DNA of 64,000 bases, from contig NZ_CP134146.1 in NCBI RefSeq assembly GCF_031583575.1, positions 1,426,001 to 1,490,000 on the forward strand. Direction: 5' to 3'. The notes below the pieces were generated by a model. That model was not told the DNA's origin, made no database searches, and saw nothing but the letters and a program-made list of their open reading frames with translations. This document shows positions 46,331 through 55,172 of the stretch, piece by piece; the first letter of the stretch is position 1, and every line of letters starts with the position of its first letter. A program made the position numbers and the translations under genes. The stretch comes from Thalassotalea nanhaiensis. GTDB lineage: Bacteria > Pseudomonadota > Gammaproteobacteria > Enterobacterales > Alteromonadaceae.

Positions 46331-46355
46331 ATAAGCCTCGCTATGCGGGGCTTAT
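46331..46355. terminator. Hairpin after the AGCS symporter gene
   Basis: ATAAGCCTCGC, loop TAT, GCGGGGCTTAT; one G-T pair. Terminator-like, with only a short T stretch. Confidence 0.6.
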
Positions 46356-46425
46356 TGCAATTGGTTTAATGATTATAAAGATGATAATGGTGTGTTTTTT
46401 TGCTATGCTTGCGCCATTATTACCC

Positions 46426-46441
46426 TATACCAATTGGTATA
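46426..46441. promoter_or_regulatory. Perfect 16-base palindrome before rhlE
   Basis: TATACCAATTGGTATA, 26 bases before the helicase start. It may be an operator or one of the extragenic palindromes common in related genera. Confidence 0.45.
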
Positions 46442-46467
46442 CCCTACCTAATTAAACAGGACACTTC

Positions 46468-47769
46468 ATGAGCTTTGATACTATTGGCTTACCAGATGAT
46501 TTATTAAATGCGGTAAAAGCATGCGGCTACAAAAGCATGACGCCAATTCAACAGCGAGCAATTCCTGCAGTTCGTGCCGGACAAGATGTCTTAGCGAGTG
46601 CACAAACTGGCACAGGTAAAACTGCGGCATTCGCGTTGCCAATTATTGAACAGCTTTTGAAGCACAAAGCATCAACAGTGCCTGTAGTTCGAGCATTAAT
46701 TTTAACGCCAACGCGCGAGTTGGCTAAGCAAGTTGCCGAGAATATTCGCGAGTACACTCAATTTACTGATTTAAAAACTGCAGTAGTATTTGGCGGTGTC
46801 GACTCAGCTGGGCAGATCAAAAACTTAAAAGCTGGCGCTGATATATTGGTGGCTACGCCAGGTCGTTTGCAAGAGCTCCTAGATGCACGCAATGTTAGTC
46901 TTACGCAAGTGAAGTTCGCCGTGTTAGACGAAGCTGACCGTATGCTGGATATGGGCTTTGTAAAAGATATTGAATCAATCTTACAGACCATTAAGCATCA
47001 ACACCAAACGTTGCTATTTTCAGCAACATTTTCAAATAAAGTAAAACTACTTACCAAGCAGTTTTTAACGAACCCTAGAGTATTAGAAACGGCAAAGCAA
47101 AATGCTACCGCCGCAAAAATTCGTCATTACGTTTACCCTGTTGTAGAAGAACGTAAGAGTGAAATGTTGGCCGAGCTAATAGGCGTAAATAACTGGCAGC
47201 AGGTTATGGTTTTTGCGGGCACAAAAGAAAGTGCCAATCAAATTGCTAAAGAGCTTAAACTTGACGGCATAAAAGCGGCTCTTTGTCATGGCGATAGATC
47301 GCAAGGCTCTCGTAACAAAGCTTTGGAAGACTTTGCCGAAGGTAAAGTTAGAGTACTTGTAGCAACTGATGTTGCCGCACGTGGCATTGATATTGAAGAT
47401 TTACAGTATGTAGTTAACTATCACTTACCATTTTTACCAGAAGATTATATACACCGCATTGGCCGTACGGGTAGAGCAGGTAAGTCGGGCACTGCAATTT
47501 CATTTGTTTCACCAAAAGATAATAAGTTTTTAGGTAATATTGAAGAAGTTCTTGGTCATAAAATTGAGCAGGTTAAACTTCCAGGTTATGATTTTGACCC
47601 TTTAGACTATGCGTCTAAAGCAGAGAAAAAAGCGGCAGCAAGTAATACCGGTAGTAAAAACCGCTATCAGGCGCAGCAAGATAAGAATCGAAGTGTCGCT
47701 AAAAAGCGTACCGATATAGGTAGACCTAAGGCTAAGGTGAAGCGTAAGAGCCGTTACTCATCAAAGTAA
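46468..47769 (+). CDS. rhlE: DEAD-box RNA helicase, RhlE group
   Basis: 433 residues. All helicase motifs in order: Q motif (GYKSMTPIQQRAIP, about 20-33), AQTGTGKT, PTRELAKQ, DEAD, SAT, ATDVAARGID and HRIGRTGRAG (about 330). A short basic tail of about 60 residues follows (KAKVKRKSRYSSK), as in RhlE proteins, which act in ribosome assembly and RNA turnover, often at low temperature. Other DEAD-box subgroups cannot be excluded without a tree. Start behind CAGGA. Confidence 0.9.
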   Translation: MSFDTIGLPDDLLNAVKACGYKSMTPIQQRAIPAVRAGQDVLASAQTGTGKTAAFALPIIEQLLKHKASTVPVVRALILTPTRELAKQVAENIREYTQFTDLKTAVVFGGVDSAGQIKNLKAGADILVATPGRLQELLDARNVSLTQVKFAVLDEADRMLDMGFVKDIESILQTIKHQHQTLLFSATFSNKVKLLTKQFLTNPRVLETAKQNATAAKIRHYVYPVVEERKSEMLAELIGVNNWQQVMVFAGTKESANQIAKELKLDGIKAALCHGDRSQGSRNKALEDFAEGKVRVLVATDVAARGIDIEDLQYVVNYHLPFLPEDYIHRIGRTGRAGKSGTAISFVSPKDNKFLGNIEEVLGHKIEQVKLPGYDFDPLDYASKAEKKAAASNTGSKNRYQAQQDKNRSVAKKRTDIGRPKAKVKRKSRYSSK

Positions 47770-47783
47770 GGGCTATTTAATTC

Positions 47784-47830
47784 TAGTTTCTCAGGAACTT
47801 CTGTTTTAGAGGTATTACCTGAGAAACTAA
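47784..47830. repeat. Long inverted repeat after rhlE
   Basis: TAGTTTCTCAGG (47784-47795) and CCTGAGAAACTA (47819-47830), perfect 12-base arms with a 23-base loop. It ends 17 bases before the next start, without a T tract, so it may act on RNA stability or the next gene's translation rather than as a classic terminator. Confidence 0.55.
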
Positions 47831-47846
47831 CGTTTAGAAAGAAAAA

Positions 47847-48614
47847 ATGGATAATAATAATTCTAATAAAGCTGTTCCACATTCTAAAAGAATAGCTAAT
47901 ACCGACACTGATCAGTATTATCAAAGTGAGCAAAGCTTGCAACAACACGTTGATCATAGCCTTGCTCACCAAGAAATTGAAACCCCATTTCATTTTCGAC
48001 ACTGCTGTTGGTTTTGCCAAGAGCCAAGTCAGTTACGCCTGTTATTTCCAAGCACACAGCAGCGCTTAATCGATTGTCCGCACCAACCAATTTCTGTACC
48101 TATATGTAGAGAATGTAAATCTTTGGCTAATACGTCTCAGGCAGTTGATATATACCGATGTAGAGAGCAAATTAAAAAAGCCTTAGCCAAGCGCTATCAA
48201 AAACATTTGGCTATAGGTAAAAATTGGACCAAGCAAGAACTTGAAAATGCTGGCTTTGAGGGGGGCAATTTTGAAGGCTTTGCCAAAAGTGGCTGGGCCA
48301 TGTTTGAAATTGCAAGAGACAGGGTTAACTTTTCAGGTTGGCCTGTGTGGTGTAATGGCGAGCAAATAGAAGATACAACACTAGGCAAACAATTCGTCTT
48401 TGATGGTGTTACATATTCTGATCTTAATCAGGCTGTAGATTTTTATGTGAAGACCTTTAATTTGCATAAAGACTTCTTACTTGAATGTATTAACATTGTC
48501 GGTGTTGAGCGTTTTGGTTATGCCATCCGATATGCTCGCCTGTATATAGGCTATACAGCAGAAGCCCGTCGAGAAATACTAAAAGACCTTTCTGCACAAG
48601 AAAGGTCTAATTAA
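47847..48614 (+). CDS. Conserved hypothetical protein with zinc-ribbon-like cysteines
   Basis: 255 residues, function not recognised. A polar start of about 45 residues precedes a Cys/His-rich block: HCCWFC, then a distant Cys in DCPH, then CREC (about residues 52-91). This suits a zinc finger of two C-x2-C knuckles. The second half contains KNWTKQELENAGFEGGNFEGF, GWAMFEIARDRVNFSGWPVW and a C-terminal helical part. No signal peptide or membrane helix. It lies behind rhlE; co-transcription is possible. It may bind nucleic acid, which is inference from the cysteines alone. Confidence 0.8.
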   Translation: MDNNNSNKAVPHSKRIANTDTDQYYQSEQSLQQHVDHSLAHQEIETPFHFRHCCWFCQEPSQLRLLFPSTQQRLIDCPHQPISVPICRECKSLANTSQAVDIYRCREQIKKALAKRYQKHLAIGKNWTKQELENAGFEGGNFEGFAKSGWAMFEIARDRVNFSGWPVWCNGEQIEDTTLGKQFVFDGVTYSDLNQAVDFYVKTFNLHKDFLLECINIVGVERFGYAIRYARLYIGYTAEARREILKDLSAQERSN

Positions 48615-48635
48615 AGATCTACACTTTTCCAAAAT

Positions 48636-49109
48636 TTAATTATTTCCGATTATAATTATTGGATCATATGGTCCGGTTGCACAGGCTGCAATATTAACTG
48701 AATAGTAGAAACTAGGCGGCGAAACCGCAGCGCCTTTTTTATCCACTTTACAGCGAATTTTATTGCCATTCGGCGATGCTAATTTACAACTTGGATCGAA
48801 TGGTGTGCCACTGTCAAATTCGATGGTAAAATTTTGTTTTGGGCTGCCTTCAGCAAACGTCCACTCAATATGCTTGTCTTTTTTAGTACACACACAATCT
48901 TTTTTCCCTTGGCATGGGCTGGTTACACCTGGAAATTCCGTTGCACAGCTGGATTTATTGCTCGGAGTCAAACTGTCGACACAATTATCTGCTTTTAGCT
49001 TGATTTCAATGGTATTGGCGTTAGCGAAACTTGAAATAAACATAAAGCTTGCTAATGCACAGGTGATTAATGTGGAGACGTTTATTCTTGTTAGTGTTGA
49101 TTTACTCAT
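48636..49109 (-). CDS. Small Cys-rich secreted protein
   Basis: 157 residues, not recognised. The signal peptide ends near ANA (residue 32). The mature part has about eight cysteines in short spacing (NCVDS, SSCATE, SPCQGKKDCVCTKK, PSCK, IRCKV, AACATG), which suggests a disulfide-stabilised exported protein. It lies 64 bases after the CadC-like regulator gene on the same strand and may be its target or partner, but nothing in the sequence proves this. Confidence 0.75.
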   Translation of the reverse strand: MSKSTLTRINVSTLITCALASFMFISSFANANTIEIKLKADNCVDSLTPSNKSSCATEFPGVTSPCQGKKDCVCTKKDKHIEWTFAEGSPKQNFTIEFDSGTPFDPSCKLASPNGNKIRCKVDKKGAAVSPPSFYYSVNIAACATGPYDPIIIIGNN

Positions 49110-49173
49110 TGTTATTTCCTTTTGAGAAATACCATGATTACAACTAGGAACTTGGTATTAATTTTAGTGTTGA

Positions 49174-51627
49174 TTAATTATTAAACAACTTGCTAAGTTG
49201 TTCTTTATAGACTAAAAATTGCGGATCTGCCAATAACAGCTCTTTTGGATAACCAAGACTTATACTTTTTTCTATCATATTTTCAGCTTCTTGAAACTGA
49301 TCACAATTTAAAAACATTAGCGATAAGCTATAAAAAACAACAGGGTCGGTAGGGGATTTATTGAGCACCGTCTGCATGTAAGAGTCAGCAACTGAACATT
49401 GTTCTAACTCTGAGTAATAGCGTGCTATTTGAGATTGTAATGACTCATCGTTGGGGTTAATTACTTCTTTGTTCAATGCTAATTCTAACGCTTTTTCGTA
49501 AGCTGCTTTTGCTTTATTACTTTGAGTAGCTGAATATTTATATGAATCAGCTAAGTTTGCCCATATTGTATTGTCGTTTGGCGTTAGTTTTGTCCCTTGC
49601 AGATAAATTTCAACCGCGTCATCAAATTGCTGTAAGTAAAATAAACTGGTGGCTAAGTTTGAGTAGATCAGAGCAGATGGCTCTATAGCTAATGCTTTCG
49701 ACCAGGCAATTCTGGCGTTTTCCCAATCCATCAATAAATAATATGCACCACCTAAGGCATTATAAGAGTTAGATACATTGTCATTTAGTAAATTAACCTT
49801 GTTAAACTGTGAAATAGCGCGCTCATACTGCCCTGTATAATGAAGAAAAACACCAAATTGGTAATAGTTTTTCCAGTAAGCAGGTTCAAACTCAATCGCT
49901 TTCAAATAAAGCTCTTCAGCCTGCTTTTTATCTTCAGTGTTAAAATAAACTTCAGCCAAAGTGGTGATAACTTCTGAGGATTTGTTATCAATCGCTAGGG
50001 CTTGCTCTAAGTACTTAATGGCTGCTTGTTGTTTGCCTCGGATCATATTCAATTTACCCAAAGATAAATATGACTCGACACTTTCTGATTTGTAACTGGC
50101 TGTCAGGTCACAAACCTCTACACCTTTTATATAATGAACTGGATCTTTTCCTAAAGCGTAAAGATCTAAATATGTTAAACAAAGTGCCGCCGAAGCTTTA
50201 ATGAATTCTGGGTCTAACTTTAATGCTAAGTTGAAAAGACCTTCTGCAGCAATTAAAGAGTTAATGCTCTTAGTTTTTCTATTTTCGTTTTTACCCTGCA
50301 AGTAGGCATCGTAAGCTTCAAAGTTGTTCGTTGGCATAGAGTTTTGGTTATTACTCAATTGCTTCTCATCACCAGGAATTAACAGATGTAGAGCGCTAAC
50401 AACTTTTCTTGAAAGCTCTGAATACAGGTTTAATATTTGTGATAACTCGCCTTTTGTCTCAATACTCCAAACCTGGAAACCACTGACTGAATCTATCAGG
50501 GTAGCATTAACCAATATAATATCTTGTTTTTGCATAGCTTTACCCTCAAGAATATACCTTACTCCTAAACGGGTCTTAATATCCTCTATACTGGCATCTT
50601 GTTTTAAACTGTTAGTTGCTCGCATCGAGGCAACTTTAAAGCTTGGTTTTTGTGCTAAATAGTTTATTACCTCTTCTTGCAACCCTGTTACTGCATAATC
50701 AGGTATTTGATTAGCATCTACAGTAAAGTTTTGCTTACTAAAACTCAGTACTGCTACTGCATTATCCACAACAGGTTGAATTGGTATTGTATTTGCAATT
50801 TTTGCTTGGTTCTCTGATTCAACCTCTATATAAGTAATTAAATGATTAGATAAGAAATAAATAACGAGTAAAACAATGCTAACAAAAAATGAATCAACGA
50901 AAAGTTGCTGATAGAAAAACTTGGTTTTGTTGGCTTTATTTACTAAATGTTGACGTTTATATTTTAATTCTTTTAACCATTGGTAACTGATCACTACAGG
51001 AAAACCAATAATCAGCACTAATGTAGCGAATTTTACTCCCCAGTCAGGCACGTTAAAAATTGGTAATACAAGGGCAAATACCTGCAATAACACCCATGAA
51101 ATGACAACATAAGCAGCACTGGCTTTAAATAATCGACTGCTTTTAAAAATTGAAAGGGATAAGCTCCATCGAGTATTTGTAGCTGGGTGGTTTTCATCGT
51201 TATTAAAGTTAAATATCCCCGAGCTTGGCTTCGCTAACGTAGGAATCATCATTCGATAACCTTTTCTTGGAATGGTCTGAATAAACCTAGGGCATTCTTT
51301 ATGATCGTCTAACGCGTGTCTAATTTCGCTGATAATATGGGTAATATTGGTTTTTGATGCACTTGTATCACCCCAGCCAAATTCTAATATTTGCTCTCTT
51401 GAAACGGTTTCACATTTATTTGCGGCTAAAAATAGCAATATTTCCATTGCTTTTGGGGCTAAGTGATAGCGCTCGGAGTCTCGTATTATTAAACCAAGAT
51501 CAGGTTCAACAATAACATCACCTAAGCTAAAACCATCATGCAATTCTTTAGGCACCATAAATTGATCGACAATTGTAGAACTTTTTGTCGAGGGTTTGGT
51601 TTTGTTGTTTTTATCGTTGTTGGGCAC
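49174..51627 (-). CDS. CadC-like membrane regulator with TPR repeats
   Basis: 817 residues. An N-terminal OmpR/PhoB-type winged-helix DNA-binding domain (about 32-128, with LAPKAMEILLFLAAN and FIQTIPRKGYRMM), then two or three membrane helices (about 160-260), then a periplasmic or cytosolic part with an adenylate-cyclase-regulator-like segment (AVLSFSK..., about 290-400) and at least eight TPR units (about 440-800). This layout is known from one-component ToxR/CadC-type regulators fused to TPRs in Alteromonadales. The signal sensed is unknown. Upstream neighbour is divergent Kef; downstream neighbour is the Cys-rich secreted protein. Confidence 0.88.
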   Translation of the reverse strand: MPNNDKNNKTKPSTKSSTIVDQFMVPKELHDGFSLGDVIVEPDLGLIIRDSERYHLAPKAMEILLFLAANKCETVSREQILEFGWGDTSASKTNITHIISEIRHALDDHKECPRFIQTIPRKGYRMMIPTLAKPSSGIFNFNNDENHPATNTRWSLSLSIFKSSRLFKASAAYVVISWVLLQVFALVLPIFNVPDWGVKFATLVLIIGFPVVISYQWLKELKYKRQHLVNKANKTKFFYQQLFVDSFFVSIVLLVIYFLSNHLITYIEVESENQAKIANTIPIQPVVDNAVAVLSFSKQNFTVDANQIPDYAVTGLQEEVINYLAQKPSFKVASMRATNSLKQDASIEDIKTRLGVRYILEGKAMQKQDIILVNATLIDSVSGFQVWSIETKGELSQILNLYSELSRKVVSALHLLIPGDEKQLSNNQNSMPTNNFEAYDAYLQGKNENRKTKSINSLIAAEGLFNLALKLDPEFIKASAALCLTYLDLYALGKDPVHYIKGVEVCDLTASYKSESVESYLSLGKLNMIRGKQQAAIKYLEQALAIDNKSSEVITTLAEVYFNTEDKKQAEELYLKAIEFEPAYWKNYYQFGVFLHYTGQYERAISQFNKVNLLNDNVSNSYNALGGAYYLLMDWENARIAWSKALAIEPSALIYSNLATSLFYLQQFDDAVEIYLQGTKLTPNDNTIWANLADSYKYSATQSNKAKAAYEKALELALNKEVINPNDESLQSQIARYYSELEQCSVADSYMQTVLNKSPTDPVVFYSLSLMFLNCDQFQEAENMIEKSISLGYPKELLLADPQFLVYKEQLSKLFNN

Positions 51628-51861
51628 GGTTTAATATAGTGCAGGCATTCCTTACTTCTCGAATAAGCCTCTAATCCTAAACTGAATTTATATGAATATA
51701 TATTATGGTTGTAGAAGTAAAAATTTGCTAATTACAAAGATAAGTTAATACATTTATCAGCGAAATAATGCTAAGGTAAATTGTTAATGTAATGTTTTAT
51801 TCTACCGCTATACAGCAGTATTTATGTTGTTCTTCTTAGTAAACATTTAAAAAGGATATTT

Positions 51862-53829
51862 GTGGGTCACTTCTTTGAAATTATCGCTATTTTAGTTGCT
51901 GCAGTGTTTACTGTATGGCTGTTTCGTCGATTAAATTTACCTGCTATTTTAGCGTATTTAGTTGCAGGAACTATTGTTGGTGAACACGGTTTATCATTAG
52001 CAGGGCACAGTTTGGATTATGAACATTTCGCTGAACTTGGGATAGTCTTTTTATTGTTCACCTTAGGTTTAGAGTTTTCACTACCTAAATTAATGGCGAT
52101 GCGCCATCTGGTAATGGGGGTTGGCTCTAAACAAGTAGGCATTAGCTTACTGATATTTTTAATTATCGGTTTGTTCTTAGGTTTTGACATTGAAACTGCG
52201 TTAGTTGTTGGTGGCGTTTTAGCCCTTTCCTCAACAGCAATTGTTATTCGGCAATTAAATGAAAGTGGTTCAATAAAGCGAAAATCGGGACAAATTTCAG
52301 TTGCCGTTTTGTTATTTCAAGATATTGCGGTAGTTCCACTTCTCATTATTATTCCATTTTTGTCAGACAGTGGTGATAGCTCAATGCTACTGGCATTACT
52401 GTTTGCTTTACTAAAAGGTGTATTTGTTGTTGGTTTATTACTCTCAGCGGGTAAGTGGATTTTACCGACAATTTTTAACCAAGTCGCGTTAGTTCGAACC
52501 GATGAATTATTTGTATTAACAACCTTATTTGTCACTCTTTTTGCCGCAGGATTAACGCAATTTTTTGGTTTGTCGATGGCGCTAGGTGCATTCTTAGCAG
52601 GCATGATGTTGGGCGAGTCACAATATAAATATCAACTTGAAGCTGATATTAGGCCGTTTAGAGACATACTTCTGGGTTTATTCTTTGTAACTGTCGGAAT
52701 GAAATTGGATCCTGTTTTGTTATTTACTCAACCAGGAAAAATTGTCGTTTTAGTGGTCAGCTTTATGTTGATCAAAACTCTAATTGTCAGATACCTTGCC
52801 GTTAAAGCTGGCGAGTCAAAAAAAGATGCTTGGGCTTCAGCCTTTATGCTTGCGCAAATGGGCGAATTTGGTTTTGTACTTATATCGTTAGCTGCTACGG
52901 TTGGCGTATTATCACCAAAGCTTACCTCAATGCTGTTAGGGGTTGGCATAATCTCTATGGCAATTACCCCATACATGATAAAAAATGCCCGTAAATGGTC
53001 TGTGGCTATAGCGTATGACGGCAAGCAAGATGATATTGATGAACAACTTAATGTCAGCAGTAAAAAGATGGCTAATCATGTCGTTATTTGTGGTTTTGGA
53101 CGAGTAGGGCAAACGGTTAGCCGCTTTTTAAAACAAGAGAAAATTGATTTTGTTGCCATCGATATTGATCCTATTAGGGTAAATGAGGCGCGCGAAGCTG
53201 GTGAGAATGTGCTGTTTGGATCAGCAAGACAAACTGAAATTCTAGCAGCAGCAAATTTAAGCCAGGCAAAATTAGTGGTTATTTCATATGGCGCGGCAGA
53301 GCAATCTTTAGACGTAGTGCAAAAGGTTCGTTCAATTTCTAAAAATGTACAAATCCTGGTAAGAACACGTAATGATGATGCGTTGGTAACGTTGAAAGAA
53401 GCTGGCGCTAATGAAGTTGTTCCAGAGTCACTAGAGGGCAGCTTAATGCTAGTTTCACAGGTATTGAACTTGTCTGGTGTGCCATTTTCACGAATTGTTC
53501 GCCGAGTGCAAGCAGAACGAAAAAATCATTATCACCGACTGCATGGTTTCTACCCTGGTGTAGATACCAACATGAGCGCAGAAGCGATTGAACGTTTAGA
53601 GTTTGTTCACCCAACATTATTACCGGATGACGCTTGGGCAAATGGCAAAAAAGTTATTGAGCTTGATTTAGAACCCAGACGAGTTGAGATTTTAGCGGTA
53701 CGCCGTGGTCATGATGAGTTTACTGATATTGACAATGATTTTGTGCTTCAAGCGCAAGATACCGTCATTTTACAAGGTAAACCCCGCAGAGTAGAGCGAG
53801 TAGAAAGATACTTACAAGAAGGGCCTTAA
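51862..53829 (+). CDS. Monovalent cation:proton antiporter 2 with RCK domain (Kef type)
   Basis: 655 residues. The GTG start is supported by AAGGA upstream. The CPA2 membrane domain (1-380, about 12 helices) contains HSLDYEHFAELGIVFLLFTLGLEFS and SSTAIVIRQL, as in KefB/KefC/YbaL. The TrkA-N (RCK) NAD-binding domain follows at 400-520, with GFGRVGQTVSRFL, and a TrkA-C domain at about 575-655. It exchanges potassium for protons, gated by a nucleotide or thiol signal. No KefF/KefG-like partner is adjacent, so glutathione gating is not implied. Confidence 0.9.
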   Translation: MGHFFEIIAILVAAVFTVWLFRRLNLPAILAYLVAGTIVGEHGLSLAGHSLDYEHFAELGIVFLLFTLGLEFSLPKLMAMRHLVMGVGSKQVGISLLIFLIIGLFLGFDIETALVVGGVLALSSTAIVIRQLNESGSIKRKSGQISVAVLLFQDIAVVPLLIIIPFLSDSGDSSMLLALLFALLKGVFVVGLLLSAGKWILPTIFNQVALVRTDELFVLTTLFVTLFAAGLTQFFGLSMALGAFLAGMMLGESQYKYQLEADIRPFRDILLGLFFVTVGMKLDPVLLFTQPGKIVVLVVSFMLIKTLIVRYLAVKAGESKKDAWASAFMLAQMGEFGFVLISLAATVGVLSPKLTSMLLGVGIISMAITPYMIKNARKWSVAIAYDGKQDDIDEQLNVSSKKMANHVVICGFGRVGQTVSRFLKQEKIDFVAIDIDPIRVNEAREAGENVLFGSARQTEILAAANLSQAKLVVISYGAAEQSLDVVQKVRSISKNVQILVRTRNDDALVTLKEAGANEVVPESLEGSLMLVSQVLNLSGVPFSRIVRRVQAERKNHYHRLHGFYPGVDTNMSAEAIERLEFVHPTLLPDDAWANGKKVIELDLEPRRVEILAVRRGHDEFTDIDNDFVLQAQDTVILQGKPRRVERVERYLQEGP

Positions 53830-53860
53830 TAGAGAGGGTGCCGGGTTAAAAAACTATTAG

Positions 53861-55012
53861 TTAGATGTTTAAAAACTCTCTGATTTGAGCTTCTTGCTCC
53901 ATCGCATCATTAAAACCAACTTGAATAAGGCGCTTACAGTAGTTTTGTTCAAACATGATATATGAGGTAAGTGAAGAATCTGAGTCTTTACCGCTACCCA
54001 TAAGGCGCAATATAAACCTAAGAGCCCATTTTAACTCATCATAATGCTCATGGGCCAATACATGAAAGTTCTGGCTAGGGTTAATTAAAAAACTATCAAC
54101 TTGTTTTAAACTTGATTGAAAGCCGCGCTTCGCTTCAGGTATTAAGTTAACTGTTTTATTTATTCTATTCATCCGCTCTAGGTCACTGTTTAACGCTTCT
54201 GAAAACACAGTATCCATTAAATGGCCGGCGATTTCGGCATTACTCGGTGGTTGATGAAAGTCGACCGCATGATGAATATTTTCTTGTGGCTGCTCTACGC
54301 CAATAATAAATATTTTTTCAGCGCCTAAATGTATAGGAGTACTCAAAGGTGATAGTTGGCTGACAGAGCCGTCACCAAAATGTTCTTTTTTAATCTTTAT
54401 CGATGGAAATATTAACGGGATAGATGACGATGCCAATAAATGATCAGTATGTAAGGTGGTTTGCACACCTCTACGCTTAGAACGTTGCCATGGAGTAATA
54501 GATTTGTCAGCTTGATAAAAACTAATCGAATCGCCGCTAGTGTAACTTGACGCAGTAATTGCAATTGATGATAAATAGCCATTATTTATATTGCCATCAA
54601 TTCGTTTAAAATCGACTACTTGATTTAATAATGCCCGTAACGGTTCATTGTTAAGTAAACTTACCGCCTTTTTCGGCGCATAACCTGCTCGATAAGAGCT
54701 CATTAGTCCATATAGAATATGACCAAATACCTTTCTAGCTTTTGAGTGATAAATGCTGCTGGTATGCAAATTATTCCAAACATATTCCAAACGGCGTATA
54801 CCTAAGTGATAACAGGATGCATAACACGCTATGGTAGTCGCGTTAATAGCACCTGCAGACGTACCTGAAATAATTGGAAAGGGGATGCCGTGATTGCGCG
54901 GCATGAATTTTGAAATGGCTTTTAAAACACCAACTTGATATGCAGCACTTGCGCCGCCACCGGTAAGTAATAGAGCTGTTTTACATCCTTTGTAACTTTT
55001 TTTCGGGCTCAT
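53861..55012 (-). CDS. Patatin-like phospholipase
   Basis: 383 residues. Oxyanion glycine loop TGGGASAAYQVG (17-28), nucleophile Ser52 in GTSAGA, and catalytic Asp214 in DGS, where many relatives have DGG. Membrane binding is expected but no signal peptide or helix is present. Such enzymes cleave acyl esters of phospholipids. The C-terminal 130 residues are helical, and RxxRxMxRxMGSG-like stretches do not match a known domain. Convergent with the Kef-type antiporter, 31 bases apart. Confidence 0.87.
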   Translation of the reverse strand: MSPKKSYKGCKTALLLTGGGASAAYQVGVLKAISKFMPRNHGIPFPIISGTSAGAINATTIACYASCYHLGIRRLEYVWNNLHTSSIYHSKARKVFGHILYGLMSSYRAGYAPKKAVSLLNNEPLRALLNQVVDFKRIDGNINNGYLSSIAITASSYTSGDSISFYQADKSITPWQRSKRRGVQTTLHTDHLLASSSIPLIFPSIKIKKEHFGDGSVSQLSPLSTPIHLGAEKIFIIGVEQPQENIHHAVDFHQPPSNAEIAGHLMDTVFSEALNSDLERMNRINKTVNLIPEAKRGFQSSLKQVDSFLINPSQNFHVLAHEHYDELKWALRFILRLMGSGKDSDSSLTSYIMFEQNYCKRLIQVGFNDAMEQEAQIREFLNI

Positions 55013-55106
55013 TAATAATACAACCAGCTAACTCTTTAATTTAATAATGATTTAAATAATTATCTTTGTAAAGTGATTAAGCGGGAAATACTGAGGTGCA
55101 ATAGCA

Positions 55107-55157
55107 AAAGGGGTCAGTGACATTTAACTTTGCTAGTTAAATATCACTGACCCCTTT
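55107..55157. repeat. Long near-perfect hairpin between ybiT and the patatin gene
   Basis: Arms 55107-55129 and 55135-55157: 23 bases, one mismatch, loop TTGCT, beginning AAAGGGGTCAGTGA. It follows ybiT on the minus strand, where the outer end gives a short T stretch, so it can terminate transcription. The GGGGTCAGTGA core looks like a repeated extragenic palindrome rather than a single-use terminator. Confidence 0.75.
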
Positions 55158-55172
55158 GGGAGTTTTGTAAAT

